Shown: positions 9,344 through 19,697 of the stretch, piece by piece
Layout: every line of letters begins with the position of its first letter
How positions within the stretch are numbered: position 1 is the stretch's first letter
Source: Acanthaster planci
Taxonomy: Eukaryota > Echinodermata > Asteroidea > Valvatida > Acanthasteridae
Direction of reading: 5' to 3'
Assembly: GCF_001949145.1 (NCBI RefSeq)
Contig: NW_019091385.1
Location: 1-28,799, forward strand
Length of the DNA: 28,799 nt
Translations under genes and position numbers: made by a program
The notes under the pieces: generated by a model
What the model saw: only the letters and a program-made list of their open reading frames with translations
Databases searched by the model: none
What the model was told of the DNA's origin: nothing

Positions 9344-11786
9344 GCAAGCTTGTCTTTCCTTTATTTCTGGCCCAATATTGTTTTAACTTGTGAAAAAAAG
9401 ATCAATTACTATGATCAAAGTGACTGGAAATAATTTCTTTTTTCACTCTTTGAACATTCACTCAAATTTCATTTCCTCAAATCTTGCATTTTGTGACCTT
9501 CTTTGCCACTCAGGACAGTGCGAAACAGAACCATTCCATGAATGCCTCAGAATGGGGATATCAATTTTCCCTTTCAAATTTCTGCTTTTAATTTTTGTAA
9601 GTGTGATGCAGGAGTTCCTTTACAAGTTTATTCGATGGAAAAAAAGGGTTGATGGGCAAGCTACAACAAAAACACAGAAGTAAAAATAAGTAAATGTCAA
9701 ATTACCTGGATAGTATGTGGAAACAAGCAAAAGCTAAAAAGGAAACTATTAAACACAAAATTCAGTCAAGTTGAACTAAATAAACCCTTAAATCAAGTCC
9801 TGAAACTTCTCAAATTCTTTTGTCAAGAATACAGATTCCTAGTCAGGGAACTAAACTAACAGAGTAAAGAACACTTAGGGAAACAGGGTCCTTCCTCAAG
9901 GGTAACTTGCTTCCTAATCCACCTGATTAAATATTCGCAGCAGTCAAAGCAGAGCAGTAAGATTGCTGGCCAGTGTCCTGAACAATAAATAGTAGGCCAA
10001 AATCCTAAACATACTAATGATCTAGGGAATAGCCCCACCAGAGGACATTGGTATGTGTAGGTTGGTGTATGGTTGGTGCACTGATCACATCTTAGTGATT
10101 ACTGAAGCTGTACACAGTCCTTCTCACACAGCATCATATCAATAAACTTCCACAGAGTGGTGTGATGTGGCTAAGTCAATTACTGACATACCAGCTACAC
10201 TTACACTCAACCACATTCCTGGCCGGTCCTCATGACTGTACTGGCTGGTGTACCTACAGTGTGGTCTTATCACATATTCCAAGGAAACCACTATGCAAGG
10301 AGCCTGAAGTGTGGTCAACCTACTATATACACAGTACATATCTTACAGGAAAGTTTCCAAGTTGGCTAAAACATCAGGCAAAGTAATTGACATGAGCACT
10401 CATATTCTGTCAATAATAGAGTCCGCTATGCATTTGAACTGCCTGTAGATAAATACACAAATAAAGATGGAGAACTACAAACAAGTAAGTAAAGTTAAAC
10501 CAAGTCTAGCAGCATAGATTAGAAGTAGCAAGCTAAACTAACAATGAGGAATCATTTGAGAAACAAGAAATTAACAAAATACAATTAACTGAACTCTCTC
10601 ACAAAATCTTTTGGATCCTAAGTGGGCGGGGCCCAGTAGTTTCAAAGAAAGCTTTTGGGAATGTCAAGATTATGACGGTCAAATTTGCCTCGGCAATAAA
10701 CATACACAATACAAATCATTCTCAAGTAATAAAGTAATTAAAGGACACGCTTGTAAGATGCAGACCGGCAACGAGGAAAAGAAAAGGGGAATTTAGTACT
10801 TCACAAGGATGGGGAAATTGCTACAAATGATGAGGCTGCACAGGAACTGGAAGAGCGGGAAAGTGGCTCAAGGTTCATTACACAGACCACACTGGTGGAC
10901 CCAAGACCCTCAGTCGGGGGCTGTCGTTAGGGCAACCAGTGGTGACCTAAATAATAAAGGGGCAGTGCACTAAAAGTGCCTGGTCACATATGTATTGGCC
11001 ATACCGGTGGGTACATGTACATAGTCATTAAGACCAGTGAGATAGGATGCTTTACATTTGAAGCGGCCGAGGAAGCCCTGCACACATCTTTCCCCTCACC
11101 AGTCCTCTAGCGGCAGGTGCAGTATGTACATACATGTGGGAATTTGTAATTTCACACTTGAGAGAGCACCACCATTGTTCTTCATCTTCACTGATGCAAC
11201 TGTAGTGCTACGCGTAGTTCATGTACCAACCATGCTCCAGATTTGTGCAGATTTGTTCAAGTTCTTGCTGGCTGCAGAGTGACCCCTCCAAGATGCTTAT
11301 ACAAATGTACTTCAAATTTCAGGCACTCTTGAGGCAACATTCACAATGTGTTCCACAAAACAGCAGCATCTAGCTTTCCTGTCTCTCCAGTCAGAGTCAC
11401 TTAGGGAGATTTGACTTCGTAGGATATCTTGAGCCTCGGTAATACCAGGCTCAGTATGATTGTTCTATTCAGCAATGGTTAATCATGTTGAATTTTTTGT
11501 TACATTCACAGCGCTGATGCCTGACTGTAGTGTGACATGATTGAGTATCCTGACTCGTCTGTCTGCCTGCAGTACTAGTGAATGTCCTGATGCTGACACC
11601 CTACGGCACCTGTTGATATCACAACACATCACTGAAATGCACCCTGGAAGTTAATTGAGGGTAACAGCTAGGGTGAGAATTTTCACTTTTACTTACTTTC
11701 GTCGGTGGGTTTCACGTTGTGGGGGGGGGCACTTTGGATGCCCTCATTTTCCAGTGGAGAACACTCAGTAGGGTTTGGTCATAGCT
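9344..11786. other. Non-coding stretch, probably intron
   Basis: AT-rich sequence without a supported exon. It has scattered TACATGTA words and a short GT-rich patch near 10050-10080. If the 9201 and 15439 exons belong together, this is intron. Confidence 0.4.
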
Positions 11787-11880
11787 AACCACTTTGGGCC
11801 GGGGGCATTTGTAAATATTGATTCTGCTGGGATGGAGTATTGTTCATTTTTTTCTGTTTTCAAAATTTAAAAATTTTCAG
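11787..11880 (+). repeat. Dispersed repeat, copy 1
   Basis: AACCACTTTGGGCCGGGGGC, then a T-rich stretch, then TTTTCTGTTTTCAAAAT and an AAAATT run. The same order appears at 13130-13222 (AACCACTTCATGCCGGGGCA, then TTTTCCGTTTTCAAAAT and CAAAAATT). Both copies are in the same orientation, moderately diverged, about 1.34 kb apart. No coding content. Confidence 0.6.
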
Positions 11881-12467
11881 CAGCCTGGTCTTTTGTTACG
11901 GGTACGGTCTTTTGTAACAAGGCCTACGTCCGTTTGTCCGATTTTGGGCACCCCAGCTGTGCATTTCAAGAATACGGGCTCCCCGGCAGCAAGTGGTTAA
12001 CACTGACCAAGTCTAATCTTTTTTTCTTTCTCGATATCTTTTTTTGGGGGGGGGCAAATGCCTCTGTTTTTGGTGTCTAATTTACTTTGCTATTGCATTC
12101 ACCTGAAGTACATGAAGCAGCCTTTGGGTTGTCAAAAGACCACTTCTGCATCAACCCTAGCTTGCTTTCTTCTCACGCACTCTACTGGAGACTATGAGCA
12201 AAAATGAGTCTTGAGTTAGGGAATATCCGATTCTTGGATGTCAACCACTGCACTGTCTCACGTTTTGTGATTTTATTTTTCGGAGGCCTCGTCTGATTGC
12301 ACCAGCGTCTTGTACATGGACAGACATTGTTTTGGTGTGATTGATGGATCTGTGCGATTGTTCCATCCTGTTCTGCTATCAGTTGATTGATCCTATAGAA
12401 ATATCTATTGATCCTTTTGCTGTCACTAGTAAAAATATTATATCCTGATCTTTTCTTTCCAATTCAG
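11881..12467. other. Non-coding stretch, probably intron
   Basis: No gene seen. It contains G-homopolymer runs (near 12046-12055) and poly-T. Confidence 0.4.
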
Positions 12468-12536
12468 GGTTATGGAAAACTTTTGGAAGGGGCATCGAAG
12501 TCTTGGATTTCGTACGCAGATCAGTTCATTGACTAG
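12468..12536 (+). CDS. Candidate short terminal exon
   Basis: A strong acceptor (GATCTTTTCTTTCCAATTCAG, ending 12467) is followed by 22 open codons and a TAG. The peptide starts GYGKLLEGASKSW and ends ADQFID. It would start in phase 0, which does not fit the phase-2 donor of the 9201 exon, so it is not joined to it here. It could be an alternative 3' end, the end of another gene, or chance. No product was recognised. Confidence 0.3.
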   Translation, partial: GYGKLLEGASKSWISYADQFID

Positions 12537-13129
12537 ATGTTCCAAACCAACCATCATTCAGGTGATGTTGATTAAACTATCGTTAACCAAAGTCATCACT
12601 CCAACTTGTCCTAAAGTGTACATCTTTAAACCATAAGGAAGTTAGGTGTGCATTTCAGATCTTAAACTGGTTTATTTGAGAGTGTAAAAAAGGTTGGCAA
12701 TGTTAAAACATTTTGACCTCATTGAATTCAAAACCAGAGAGATACTGACATGTTTCAGTCAAAGAAGAAGATGAGCTCGATCTTTCACTGCTGAAGTTGT
12801 ATTTCAATATTTCTGGCACATTTTATCTGGTTGTTTTACAGCAAAGTGTTGTATTCCACATTCATCTTCCTGAACCAGGGTTCACTGTTGTTGCTTTTTG
12901 AGGTTCTGTTTTTTATTTCAAGTTATCATGAATCTCTGAATAGAAGAGTGATCATCTACATTGTACATGTACACTGTATGTTACATTTCTGTTAGTATTG
13001 CAGTAAAAAGCCCCATCCATTCCACTTTCAATACAAGCTTGGATTGAGGCAAGCTTGTTCATGGATCCAGTGTAAACCAGTGGGTGGACATGAGCGTCAA
13101 ACTTTAACCACATGCTGCCGGGTGCTTTT
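12537..13129. other. Non-coding stretch
   Basis: AT-rich, with a GTACATGTACAC word near 12963-12974. No exon could be supported. Confidence 0.4.
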
Positions 13130-13222
13130 AACCACTTCATGCCGGGGCATTTTTCAATGTTGATGATGCTGGGCCGGCATGACTATCGTTTTTTCCGTTT
13201 TCAAAATCCTTCAAAAATTCAT
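13130..13222 (+). repeat. Dispersed repeat, copy 2
   Basis: Second copy of the repeat at 11787-11880, same orientation. Just upstream, TTAACCACATGCTGCCGGG and TTAACCACTTCATGCCGGG form a small local duplication of the repeat's start. Confidence 0.6.
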
Positions 13223-13599
13223 TATTTTATTTAATGGTTGTTTATAGCTGCACCAAGTAATCTTTAGGCACCACTCTAAGTTGACAGGTGACCTTCATTG
13301 ACGCCCAAGTATTTCAGCCAGGCCAGCAGCTTTGTAAACAGAGCCCAGATTGTGGAGTGTTGTATAACTGTCTTTTGTTCACGAACCTGGCTTAGTGCAC
13401 TGCTAACCTGTTTTCGATGGGGGCCAGATTAGTGTGCAGCGGTGCTGTGTGGCTCATCGCTGCGGTGGTGGAGCGCTTTTGTCCCCGGTGGTAATCTGCT
13501 CGCTCTCAATGCCCCAAACCCTGGTATACGGTTTCAAAACAACGCTGGATTATCACCACTTTGAGAGTTTGAGATTTCTAATCTTGGTAATGGCTGGAT
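13223..13599. other. Non-coding stretch before the satellite
   Basis: No supported gene. The first recognisable satellite words appear near 13600. Confidence 0.4.
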
Positions 13600-15270
13600 T
13601 TCAGCCTCACACAATTAAGACTTGAGTGACTAGTCCGAGCTCTTGAGCTGCTTAAGTGAATTTGAGCCTCAAACAATCCTGCTTGAGTGACCAACCCTTG
13701 TGTTAGTCTCAGCAACATGAAACAGCAGGTGGACTTGAGCCTCAAACCATCTAGGATTGAGTGACCAATCCTTGCTTCAGTCAGAGCAAAATGAACAAGC
13801 AGGTAGACTTGAGCTTCAAACTGTCCAGGATTGAGTGACCAACTCTAGCTCTAATTTCAGAAACTGCTGGACTTCATCCTCAGACTGTTCAGGCTTGAAT
13901 GACTAAGCCTGGGTCTTCTCTCAGCAATGTGAACCAGCCGGTGGCCGGACTTGGGCCTCGAACCTGCTAGAATTGAGTGACCAATGCTTGGTCTGAGCTT
14001 GTCAGCATGAACCAGCTGATGGACTTGAGCTTCAAACCACCCAGGCTGCAACCAATCCTTGCTTTGGTCTCAGAAACATGAACCAGCAAGTGAATGTGAG
14101 CATCTAACCAAACAGGCTTGAGTGACCAATCCTAGTTCTGGCTCTAGCAACAAAAGAAGCAGGTAGACATAAGCCTGAAAGGATTGAGGATTGAGTAGCC
14201 AATTCTTGCTCTGGTCTCATCAACATGAACAAGCAGGTTGACTTGAGCCTCAAACCATCCAGGCTTCAGTGACCAGTCCTAGCTTGTGAGCCTCTTTAGG
14301 TGTAAGCCTTAAAGAGCCTCTTACCAGGCGGAACTTGCTCATCGAGCCTGACACCATCCAGGTTTGAGTGACCAGTCCTAGTTCTTGAGCCTCTTACCAG
14401 GCTTGAGTTTATCTTGAGCCTGACACCATCCAGGCTTGAGTGACCAGTCCTGGCTCTTGAGCCTCTTGCCAGGCTTGAGTTTAACTTGAGCCTGACACCA
14501 TCCAGGCTTGATGAGTGACCAGTCCTAGTTCTTNNNNNNNNNNNNNNNNNNNNNNNNNNNNNNNNNNNNNNNNNNNNNNNNNNNNNNNNNNNNNNNNNNN
14601 NNNNNNNNNNNNNNNNNNNNNNNNNNNNNNNNNNNNNNNNNNNNNNNNNNNNNNNNNNNNNNNNNNNNNNNNNNNNNNNNNNNNNNNNNNNNNNNNNNNN
14701 NNNNNNNNNNNNNNNNNNNNNNNNNNNNNNNNNNNNNNNNNNNNNNNNNNNNNNNNNNNNNNNNNNNNNNNNNNNNNNNNNNNNNNNNNNNNNNNNNNNN
14801 NNNNNNNNNNNNNNNNNNNNNNNNNNNNNNNNNNNNNNNNNNNNNNNNNNNNNNNNNNNNNNNNNNNNNNNNNNNNNNNNNNNNNNNNNNNNNNNNNNNN
14901 NNNNNNNNNNNNNNNNNNNNNNNNNNNNNNNNNNNNNNNNNNNNNNNNNNNNNNNNNNNNNNNNNNNNNNNNNNNNNNNNNNNNNNNNNNNNNNNNNNNN
15001 NNNNNNNNNNNNNNNNNNNNNNNNNNNNNNNNNNNNNNNNNNNNNNNNNNNNNNNNNNNNNNNNNNNNNNNNNNNNNNNNNNNNNNNNNNNNNNNNNNNN
15101 NNNNNNNNNNNNNNNNNNNNNNNNNNNNNNNNNNNNNNNNNNNNNNNNNNNNNNNNNNNNNNNNNNNNNNNGAGCCTGACACCATCCAGGCTTAATCCTA
15201 GCTCTGGCTCTAGTTACAAAAGAAGCAGATGGGCATGAGCCTGCCACCATCCTGGGGGGGGAGGGACCAA
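13600..15270 (+). repeat. ~72-75 bp satellite/minisatellite array, interrupted by assembly gap
   Basis: A tandem array of a unit built from (C/A)TTGAGTGACCAATCC, GTCTCAGCAACATGAACCAG, CAGGTGGACTTGAGCCTC and AAACCATCCAGG. The GAGTGACC word recurs near 13621, 13682, 13757, 13830, 13894, 13972, 14046, 14117, 14190 and 14264, mostly 71-78 bp apart, and these copies are diverged. From about 14280 the array changes to a second subtype with CTTGAGCCTGACACCATC, CCAGGCTTGAGTGACCAGTC and CTCTTACCAGGCTTGAG, whose unit is exactly 72 bp (14352, 14424, 14496) and nearly identical between copies. It enters the gap at 14534 and re-emerges at 15172 in the same subtype. No protein-coding periodicity was seen. 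Confidence 0.9.
14534..15171. other. Assembly gap (638 N)
   Basis: An unbroken run of N inside the satellite array. Both edges carry the homogeneous 72-bp subtype, so the missing sequence is very likely more of the same array, and its true length is unknown. Confidence 0.98.
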
Positions 15271-15438
15271 TCCTAATTCTAGTCTCAGTTATATCATGCA
15301 TAGTAGTCACACACAGCAGGGTAAATTGGAAGATGTTTGTGTGAGCCATGTGTCGTGTTTCTGGAGTTACTTACAAACATCAAATCATTGCATCAAATTG
15401 CTGAAGATTTTACAAAATTTGTTATTCCCTTCTTTCAG

Positions 15439-15498
15439 TGCTGCAATCACAAAGATCCGCCATCTTGAAGAATCAATTTTCTTGATGAAGATGTGTGG
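15439..15498 (+). CDS. Candidate 60-bp internal exon
   Basis: Bounded by a strong acceptor (TTATTCCCTTCTTTCAG, ending 15438) and a consensus donor (TGTGG/GTAAGT). One base completes a split codon, then 19 codons are open and two bases are left, so both introns are phase 2. The peptide is AAITKIRHLEESIFLMKMC, a helix-like sequence. Its phase fits the donor at 9343 upstream and the acceptor at 16456 downstream. The chain is inferred from phases only; no family was recognised. Confidence 0.45.
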
Positions 15499-16455
15499 GT
15501 AAGTAGTGATAGATTCTTTCACAAACCTCGGGGATATGTCAGAAGTAATGAACAGATTGCATATTTTACATGTATGTTGGGACTTTTATGTTGGTTTTTT
15601 ATTTCTTCTGATGTGTTTTAATAGAGAAATGAGCAACACTGAATTCATAGGCAAAGGTGCTGTGAGAAAATCTTTCGAAAAATTGGGCAATTGAAAAAAT
15701 TATTTAGCCCTAAAATAGCTGTTTTTCCCCAGACAATTGAACAGAACATTTTTTCAGACCATTTCATCCCCACTTCCCATTTTGAACTCGGCTTTCTATG
15801 GCCGATCTTTCTTCGACTTGACATGCATGTAGACACGTTCATTATGATCAGAAGAGAGAGAGGAAATGTCAATTTCATCCGAGGTATGGCCATGTTTGTT
15901 TCAGCTTGCATTCACATCATTTGGAAAAGTTGGCATTTTGGGCTGATGAGCTCTTTTGAAAAAATAGGTGTAGCACGAGAAAGGAACATGTCTGATATTA
16001 ACCAAATTGGGATCAAAATGACTAAAAGATATTACTAGAAAATTTCCTTAAGGTTTGGTGTTTTAAAAATGCACTGTGAGGATATTGGAAGATAAGGAGG
16101 GGCAGATTCTAACTGCCCCCCCCCCCGGAGCTGTTTGGGTTCAGACAAATTAGTCCAACCTCAGTCATGACTACACAGTCAATACAAATTTTGTCTTTAA
16201 TATAACAAGGGAATTGTTAGGTCCCCATCCTGGGTTCTCTCCTGATAATACAAGGTAATTGGCCAAGTCCCAAGGACCTCTTTTTAAATGCATAGCTACG
16301 ATGAATTTTTCTTAAACACAAATTTTCTACACCTTTGTATCTTCTTTAATTGTAAGAAAACCCCTCTGCAATTCTATTTATCAAATATATTGAAAACAAC
16401 TTGTTTTTAAAAATAGCCGTTAGCTGAACCCTTAGATTCTTTTATTTCATTCCAG
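15499..16455. other. Probable intron
   Basis: AT-rich, with a poly-C run (about 16115-16127) and an imperfect direct repeat of TACAAGGTAATTG/TAACAAGGGAATTG near 16202-16262. The open frames between 15645 and 16038 lie on opposite strands over each other, have no splice borders or domains, and are treated as chance. Confidence 0.4.
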
Positions 16456-16501
16456 CAACTGGGGGAATAGATTTTCTGAACAGAATCGAGTGCACAAATA
16501 A
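16456..16501 (+). CDS. Candidate terminal exon of the 9201/15439 chain
   Basis: Acceptor TTCTTTTATTTCATTCCAG ends at 16455. Entered in phase 2, which is the phase left by the 15439-15498 exon, it encodes NWGNRFSEQNRVHK and then TAA at 16499-16501. A second frame is also open for about 15 codons, so the frame rests on the phase match alone. No AATAAA lies close downstream, which weakens the case for a 3' end here. Confidence 0.3.
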
Positions 16502-16834
16502 CTAGCAGTGACAATTGTAAAAGTTCTCCACATGTTATCCTGCAGTTTTTAAAAATAATTTGGGTTGAAAGAGCGAACTGTTTAGCCATTGGGGAAGCTC
16601 TATGTACAAAATTCGCCACGTTTAAAAATTGTTCGTGAATGATGTAATCTGACCACATGATGCAAATTGTCCAATCCAAGACCAGAACGAAGGTCATGGG
16701 TCGTGACACAAAGCCGTAAACATGGAGACGTCCCGTGATGCGGATGGCATGTGCCTCAACGTCAACATTGATGAATTTCAGGTGTCTATTGCATGTAGAA
16801 TCGGTCACATTTGAAAAAGTAAAAGCACTTACAA

Positions 16835-17231
16835 ATGTCCCATGGAGAAAGTTCACTTCGTGTGCCAAAGAGTGGCTTGATTTATAAGGCAGAGATCGCG
16901 AAATCACCGAACCAACCGAGTGCAAGGGACATGTACATTGGTTTTCATGAGACACGCAACCGGAGTTGTTTAAAACTCCTGAATGCTGCTAGAAAACAAA
17001 AGTTACATGAAGATTCCCCCTCTGAAGCTTCATCTTCTTGCCCTAAAAAACTCTGGGCTGGATCAAGATTTTTCTTCTGGAAGATCTTCAAGACTCTCAT
17101 GACTCTGGCATGTCTGGCGTGTTGCTTGTATGTTAACGTAAATGTATCACGGAGGAAAGTTGAGCAGTTCGTCACTCGACGTGGGAAACGTGTCAAGGAT
17201 AAGCTGTTACAGGCAGAAATTTCTGGTGGAG
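16835..17231 (+). CDS. First coding exon, predicted single-pass membrane protein (unknown)
   Basis: ATG at 16835 opens 132 codons and one further base, ending at the donor TGGTGGAG/GTAAGC. Residues about 79-105 form an aromatic and hydrophobic segment (FFFWKIFKT, then LMTLACLACCLYV) suitable as a membrane anchor. It is flanked by basic stretches: AARKQK and KKLWAGSR before it, SRRKVEQF and RRGKRVKDK after it. The roughly 75 residues ahead of the segment are polar and include a Ser-rich run (SPSEASSSC). A second ATG at residue 33 (16931) is an alternative start. The intron phase is 1 and matches the next exon at 17950. The DNA just upstream (16690-16770) is richer in CpG than its surroundings and may be promoter or 5' UTR. 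No homolog was recognised. Confidence 0.5.
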
Positions 17232-17585
17232 GTAAGCTGCATTACAAAAAATCAGGCAAGGGCATGTGGATTGAAGTAGTTCTCGAAATTTAATAGTAAT
17301 TTACAAATGTAGGTCTATGTTAGTATTTTAATTTTAGCCAATCATGGTCACCGTTGAAGCTATTCCTAGTAACTTGGACTCAACGAGTGGACCTTTCCCA
17401 TGAAATATGCAAATAAGGCAGGAGCATGCACATTACTACCACAGGTTTGCAAAGTTGCTATAAATCTACTGACATAACAATACAAATCCCCATGCTGAAG
17501 TGTGACTCAATCTCTCCAGAGCTGGCAGCATGAAGCAGTAGACCCATAAACAAGGCCCCTCCTGGATATGGATACGTATATAGAA

Positions 17586-17715
17586 AAAGCTTCACCCACT
17601 GACACCCGCAAATTCCTTTGAAATGGCGTCCTGGGAATGGCTGGTCCCACAGGTGATGAACGTGCTGGTGGAATTCAGCTCATGAAATGTAGCAGATGTC
17701 AGTGGGTGAAACTTT
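17586..17715. repeat. Foldback with 19-bp inverted arms
   Basis: AAAGCTTCACCCACTGACA at 17586-17604 and TGTCAGTGGGTGAAACTTT at 17697-17715 are reverse complements except for one base, separated by about 92 bases. This could be a small foldback element or a remnant of a MITE. It lies inside the first intron of the membrane-protein gene model. Confidence 0.7.
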
Positions 17716-17949
17716 TGAAAATTTGAAAGCTGTTTTATATATGCATTCAGGACTCCAACATTGACAGAGTACACAAAGAGCCCTGATGAAGGCTCCACAT
17801 TAAGCAGCAGCCTTTATTTGGACTGATAACCGAGACAGCGCAGACAATCATTCCGAAAATGTCTGGCAACAAATAGCATTTAACAAAATGATTATAAGAC
17901 AAAGCGCACAAGCAAGATGGTTCAAATTTCTCTTTACTTTCTTTTCCAG

Positions 17950-18101
17950 GAATGCTTCGTCAAGCAGTAGAGAGCAAAAGAGACGAGAATGTTTTGATAC
18001 ACATTTGGGACAAAGATTGTCGCTCTGGAGGTTCAATATCGCACCTCTTGTTACAAATCATACACTCAGTTCCTGACAAGGAAAAGCAAGGACCCTGAAG
18101 G
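17950..18101 (+). CDS. Second exon of the membrane-protein model, contains in-frame TGA
   Basis: A strong acceptor (TCTTTACTTTCTTTTCCAG) precedes 17950 and a strong donor (GAAGG/GTAAGC) follows 18101. Joined in phase 1 to the exon ending at 17231, it reads MLRQAVESKRDENV, then IHIWDKDCRSGGSISHLLLQ and IIHSVPDKEKQGP. A TGA then falls at 18096-18098, one codon before the donor. If that TGA is the stop, the protein is about 181 residues and the remaining exon is 3' UTR. If it is an error or mutation, the exon ends exactly in phase 0, which fits the open exon at 18695. No family was recognised. Confidence 0.5.
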
Positions 18102-18694
18102 GTAAGCCGTAGACAATATTTGATTGATGTGTGTTCCTATTTTTACTTGGGTTAAAATATCTCCTTTATTTGGGGGAAAATGAAACAATTTTGGCCTCGT
18201 GTCTTTCAGTGCCCATTATCATAATGATAGGCTCCTTTAAAAATGAAGGTCGTGTTCGTAATTCTGGTGAATAATGCTGACAATAGTGAAGGAAATCATT
18301 GTTATATTTCATTCAAAACTCTGTTTTGGGACAGTGATCAAGAAGCATGACAAAACTGACCTTCAATCTCACCGTTATGATTGGTTGACAATATTCAAAT
18401 TGCCCAGTGCTCACAAAATTGACTTTTTATAAAATGTTCAAATCAACAACTACTGTACATGTATTGATATTGCATTTGTAAAGAGAAGGTGTTGCATAGG
18501 CAGTGTCTGATGCCTACTCTTAAGCTAAGAATATTTATACATGGACATCAATAGAAGTTAAAATGAGCTGTTGGAGGATCATGTGCATGATCTATCTCAT
18601 CAATTCATTCTTTCTTCTGCTCCAGTCATTCCATAGTAACTCTTGTTTTCTTCAAATATTCACCCACCTAATTTTAACTATTTTTCTAATACAG
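18102..18694. other. Probable intron
   Basis: AT-rich sequence between a consensus donor and a consensus acceptor; no other gene seen. Confidence 0.4.
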
Positions 18695-18754
18695 AAGTGG
18701 CTAAAAAGAGATTATCCTGAGCTCCGACAAATTTTTTTGGGGAAACAAGTGTGA
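18695..18754 (+). CDS. Candidate last exon of the membrane-protein model
   Basis: Acceptor TTAACTATTTTTCTAATACAG ends at 18694. In phase 0 the exon encodes 19 residues, KWLKRDYPELRQIFLGKQV, then TGA at 18752-18754. The phase agrees with the donor at 18101. Translation would reach it only if the TGA at 18096 is not a true stop. The acceptor has a tandem form (CAGAAG), so a one-codon shorter variant is possible. Confidence 0.35.
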   Translation, partial: KWLKRDYPELRQIFLGKQV

Positions 18755-19453
18755 GATTGTCAACTCCTCCACATTGTCATCAAGAGGTGTGGCCGAATCT
18801 CTGGACACTTCAGAAAATGATTCATGAACCGACACGTCTGACTTGGAAACTGGTACAGATGCTCCCACCTCTTCATACACTGTTTAAGGACAAAATGACT
18901 CTGTACTTGATGATTTTTGATTGATAGTAATGAGAAAATGCTCCAGGGTTCCAATTCGCAGCTCTCTTCAGTGCTGTCTTTTCAAGAAAGCACAAAGCAT
19001 CTAGATTTCGTAGCTGTCCTGTTCATCATTAGAGTTGTTTCCTTTACCTTTGCATTGTGCAATTTTATTTATAAAAATAGCATTACATCTAAATTAAATG
19101 TGCTCTTTTGATACTCAATTTAACTAACCAGTGAGATTAACCTTTTTGGGACATTTTTCTAAATTCCTTGTTTCATAGTATGGCCCGTTCCAGATAATCA
19201 CACCAAAGTCTGAATTAGTCATTTGATTTGGAATTGGATGTCATTTTTAGCACCGAATGTTTGGCTCTAACAAACGGGGCCTCAGAAACTTAATTGCATT
19301 ATGAGTACATTGAGTGAAGTTCAGTGCATACATTTCCACTGCTGTCAGCAACTTATTACATTTTCTTCTCCATGTTGGATATCATAGCCCACCGGTATCT
19401 GTATTGAACAAAACTAACTCTCCTTTGGTATTTTATTTTTTTATTCTAGTAAG
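18755..19453. other. Non-coding stretch / possible 3' UTR
   Basis: No further exon seen. No canonical AATAAA was found shortly downstream of 18754, so the 3' end of the gene model is not defined. Confidence 0.35.
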
Positions 19454-19697
19454 CCAGGGCCGTTTTCCAATACTCAACTTCGGCTCTGTCTCAGGCTTCA
19501 ACTGTTTTTTTTACTACCTGACTTTGAAGCTGTAAACGCACCAATTAGTCTAATAGTGGTACAAAACACTATAAGATGCAAGAGAGCAATAACTTGCAAT
19601 CCAATTTGATTTAAATGCTTCAGGCTCACAATCGGGGATTGGTTTCAGGCACAAAGCCTGAGACGGAGACGAAGTTGAGTGTTGGAAAACAGCCCAG
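19454..19697. repeat. Foldback with ~45-bp inverted arms
   Basis: CCAGGGCCGTTTTCCAATAC and the following bases through CTCAGGCTT (19454-19500) are the reverse complement of AAAGCCTGAGACGGAG and the following bases through TTGGAAAACAGCCC (19653-19697). Only a few mismatches occur, and the loop is about 150 bases. It could be an inverted duplication or a foldback/MITE-like element. It lies just outside the left end of the DIRS element. Confidence 0.75.

Noticed and set aside
14481-15349. Long open frames of 226-274 codons across the gap
   Set aside because: They are open only because N codons do not produce stops; almost all residues are X.
15645-16038. Overlapping open frames on both strands (88 and 115 codons)
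   Set aside because: No splice borders, no domain, AT-rich; the two strands shadow each other.
17232-17293. Extension of the 16835 frame past the GTAAGC donor to the TAA at 17291
   Set aside because: The strong donor and the phase-matched acceptor at 17950 make splicing more likely, though an intron-retained short form is possible.
18096-18098. Selenocysteine reading of the in-frame TGA
   Set aside because: I looked for a SECIS-like pattern (ATGA, apical AA, GA) in 18755-19150 and saw none with proper spacing; a real stop, mutation or error is simpler.
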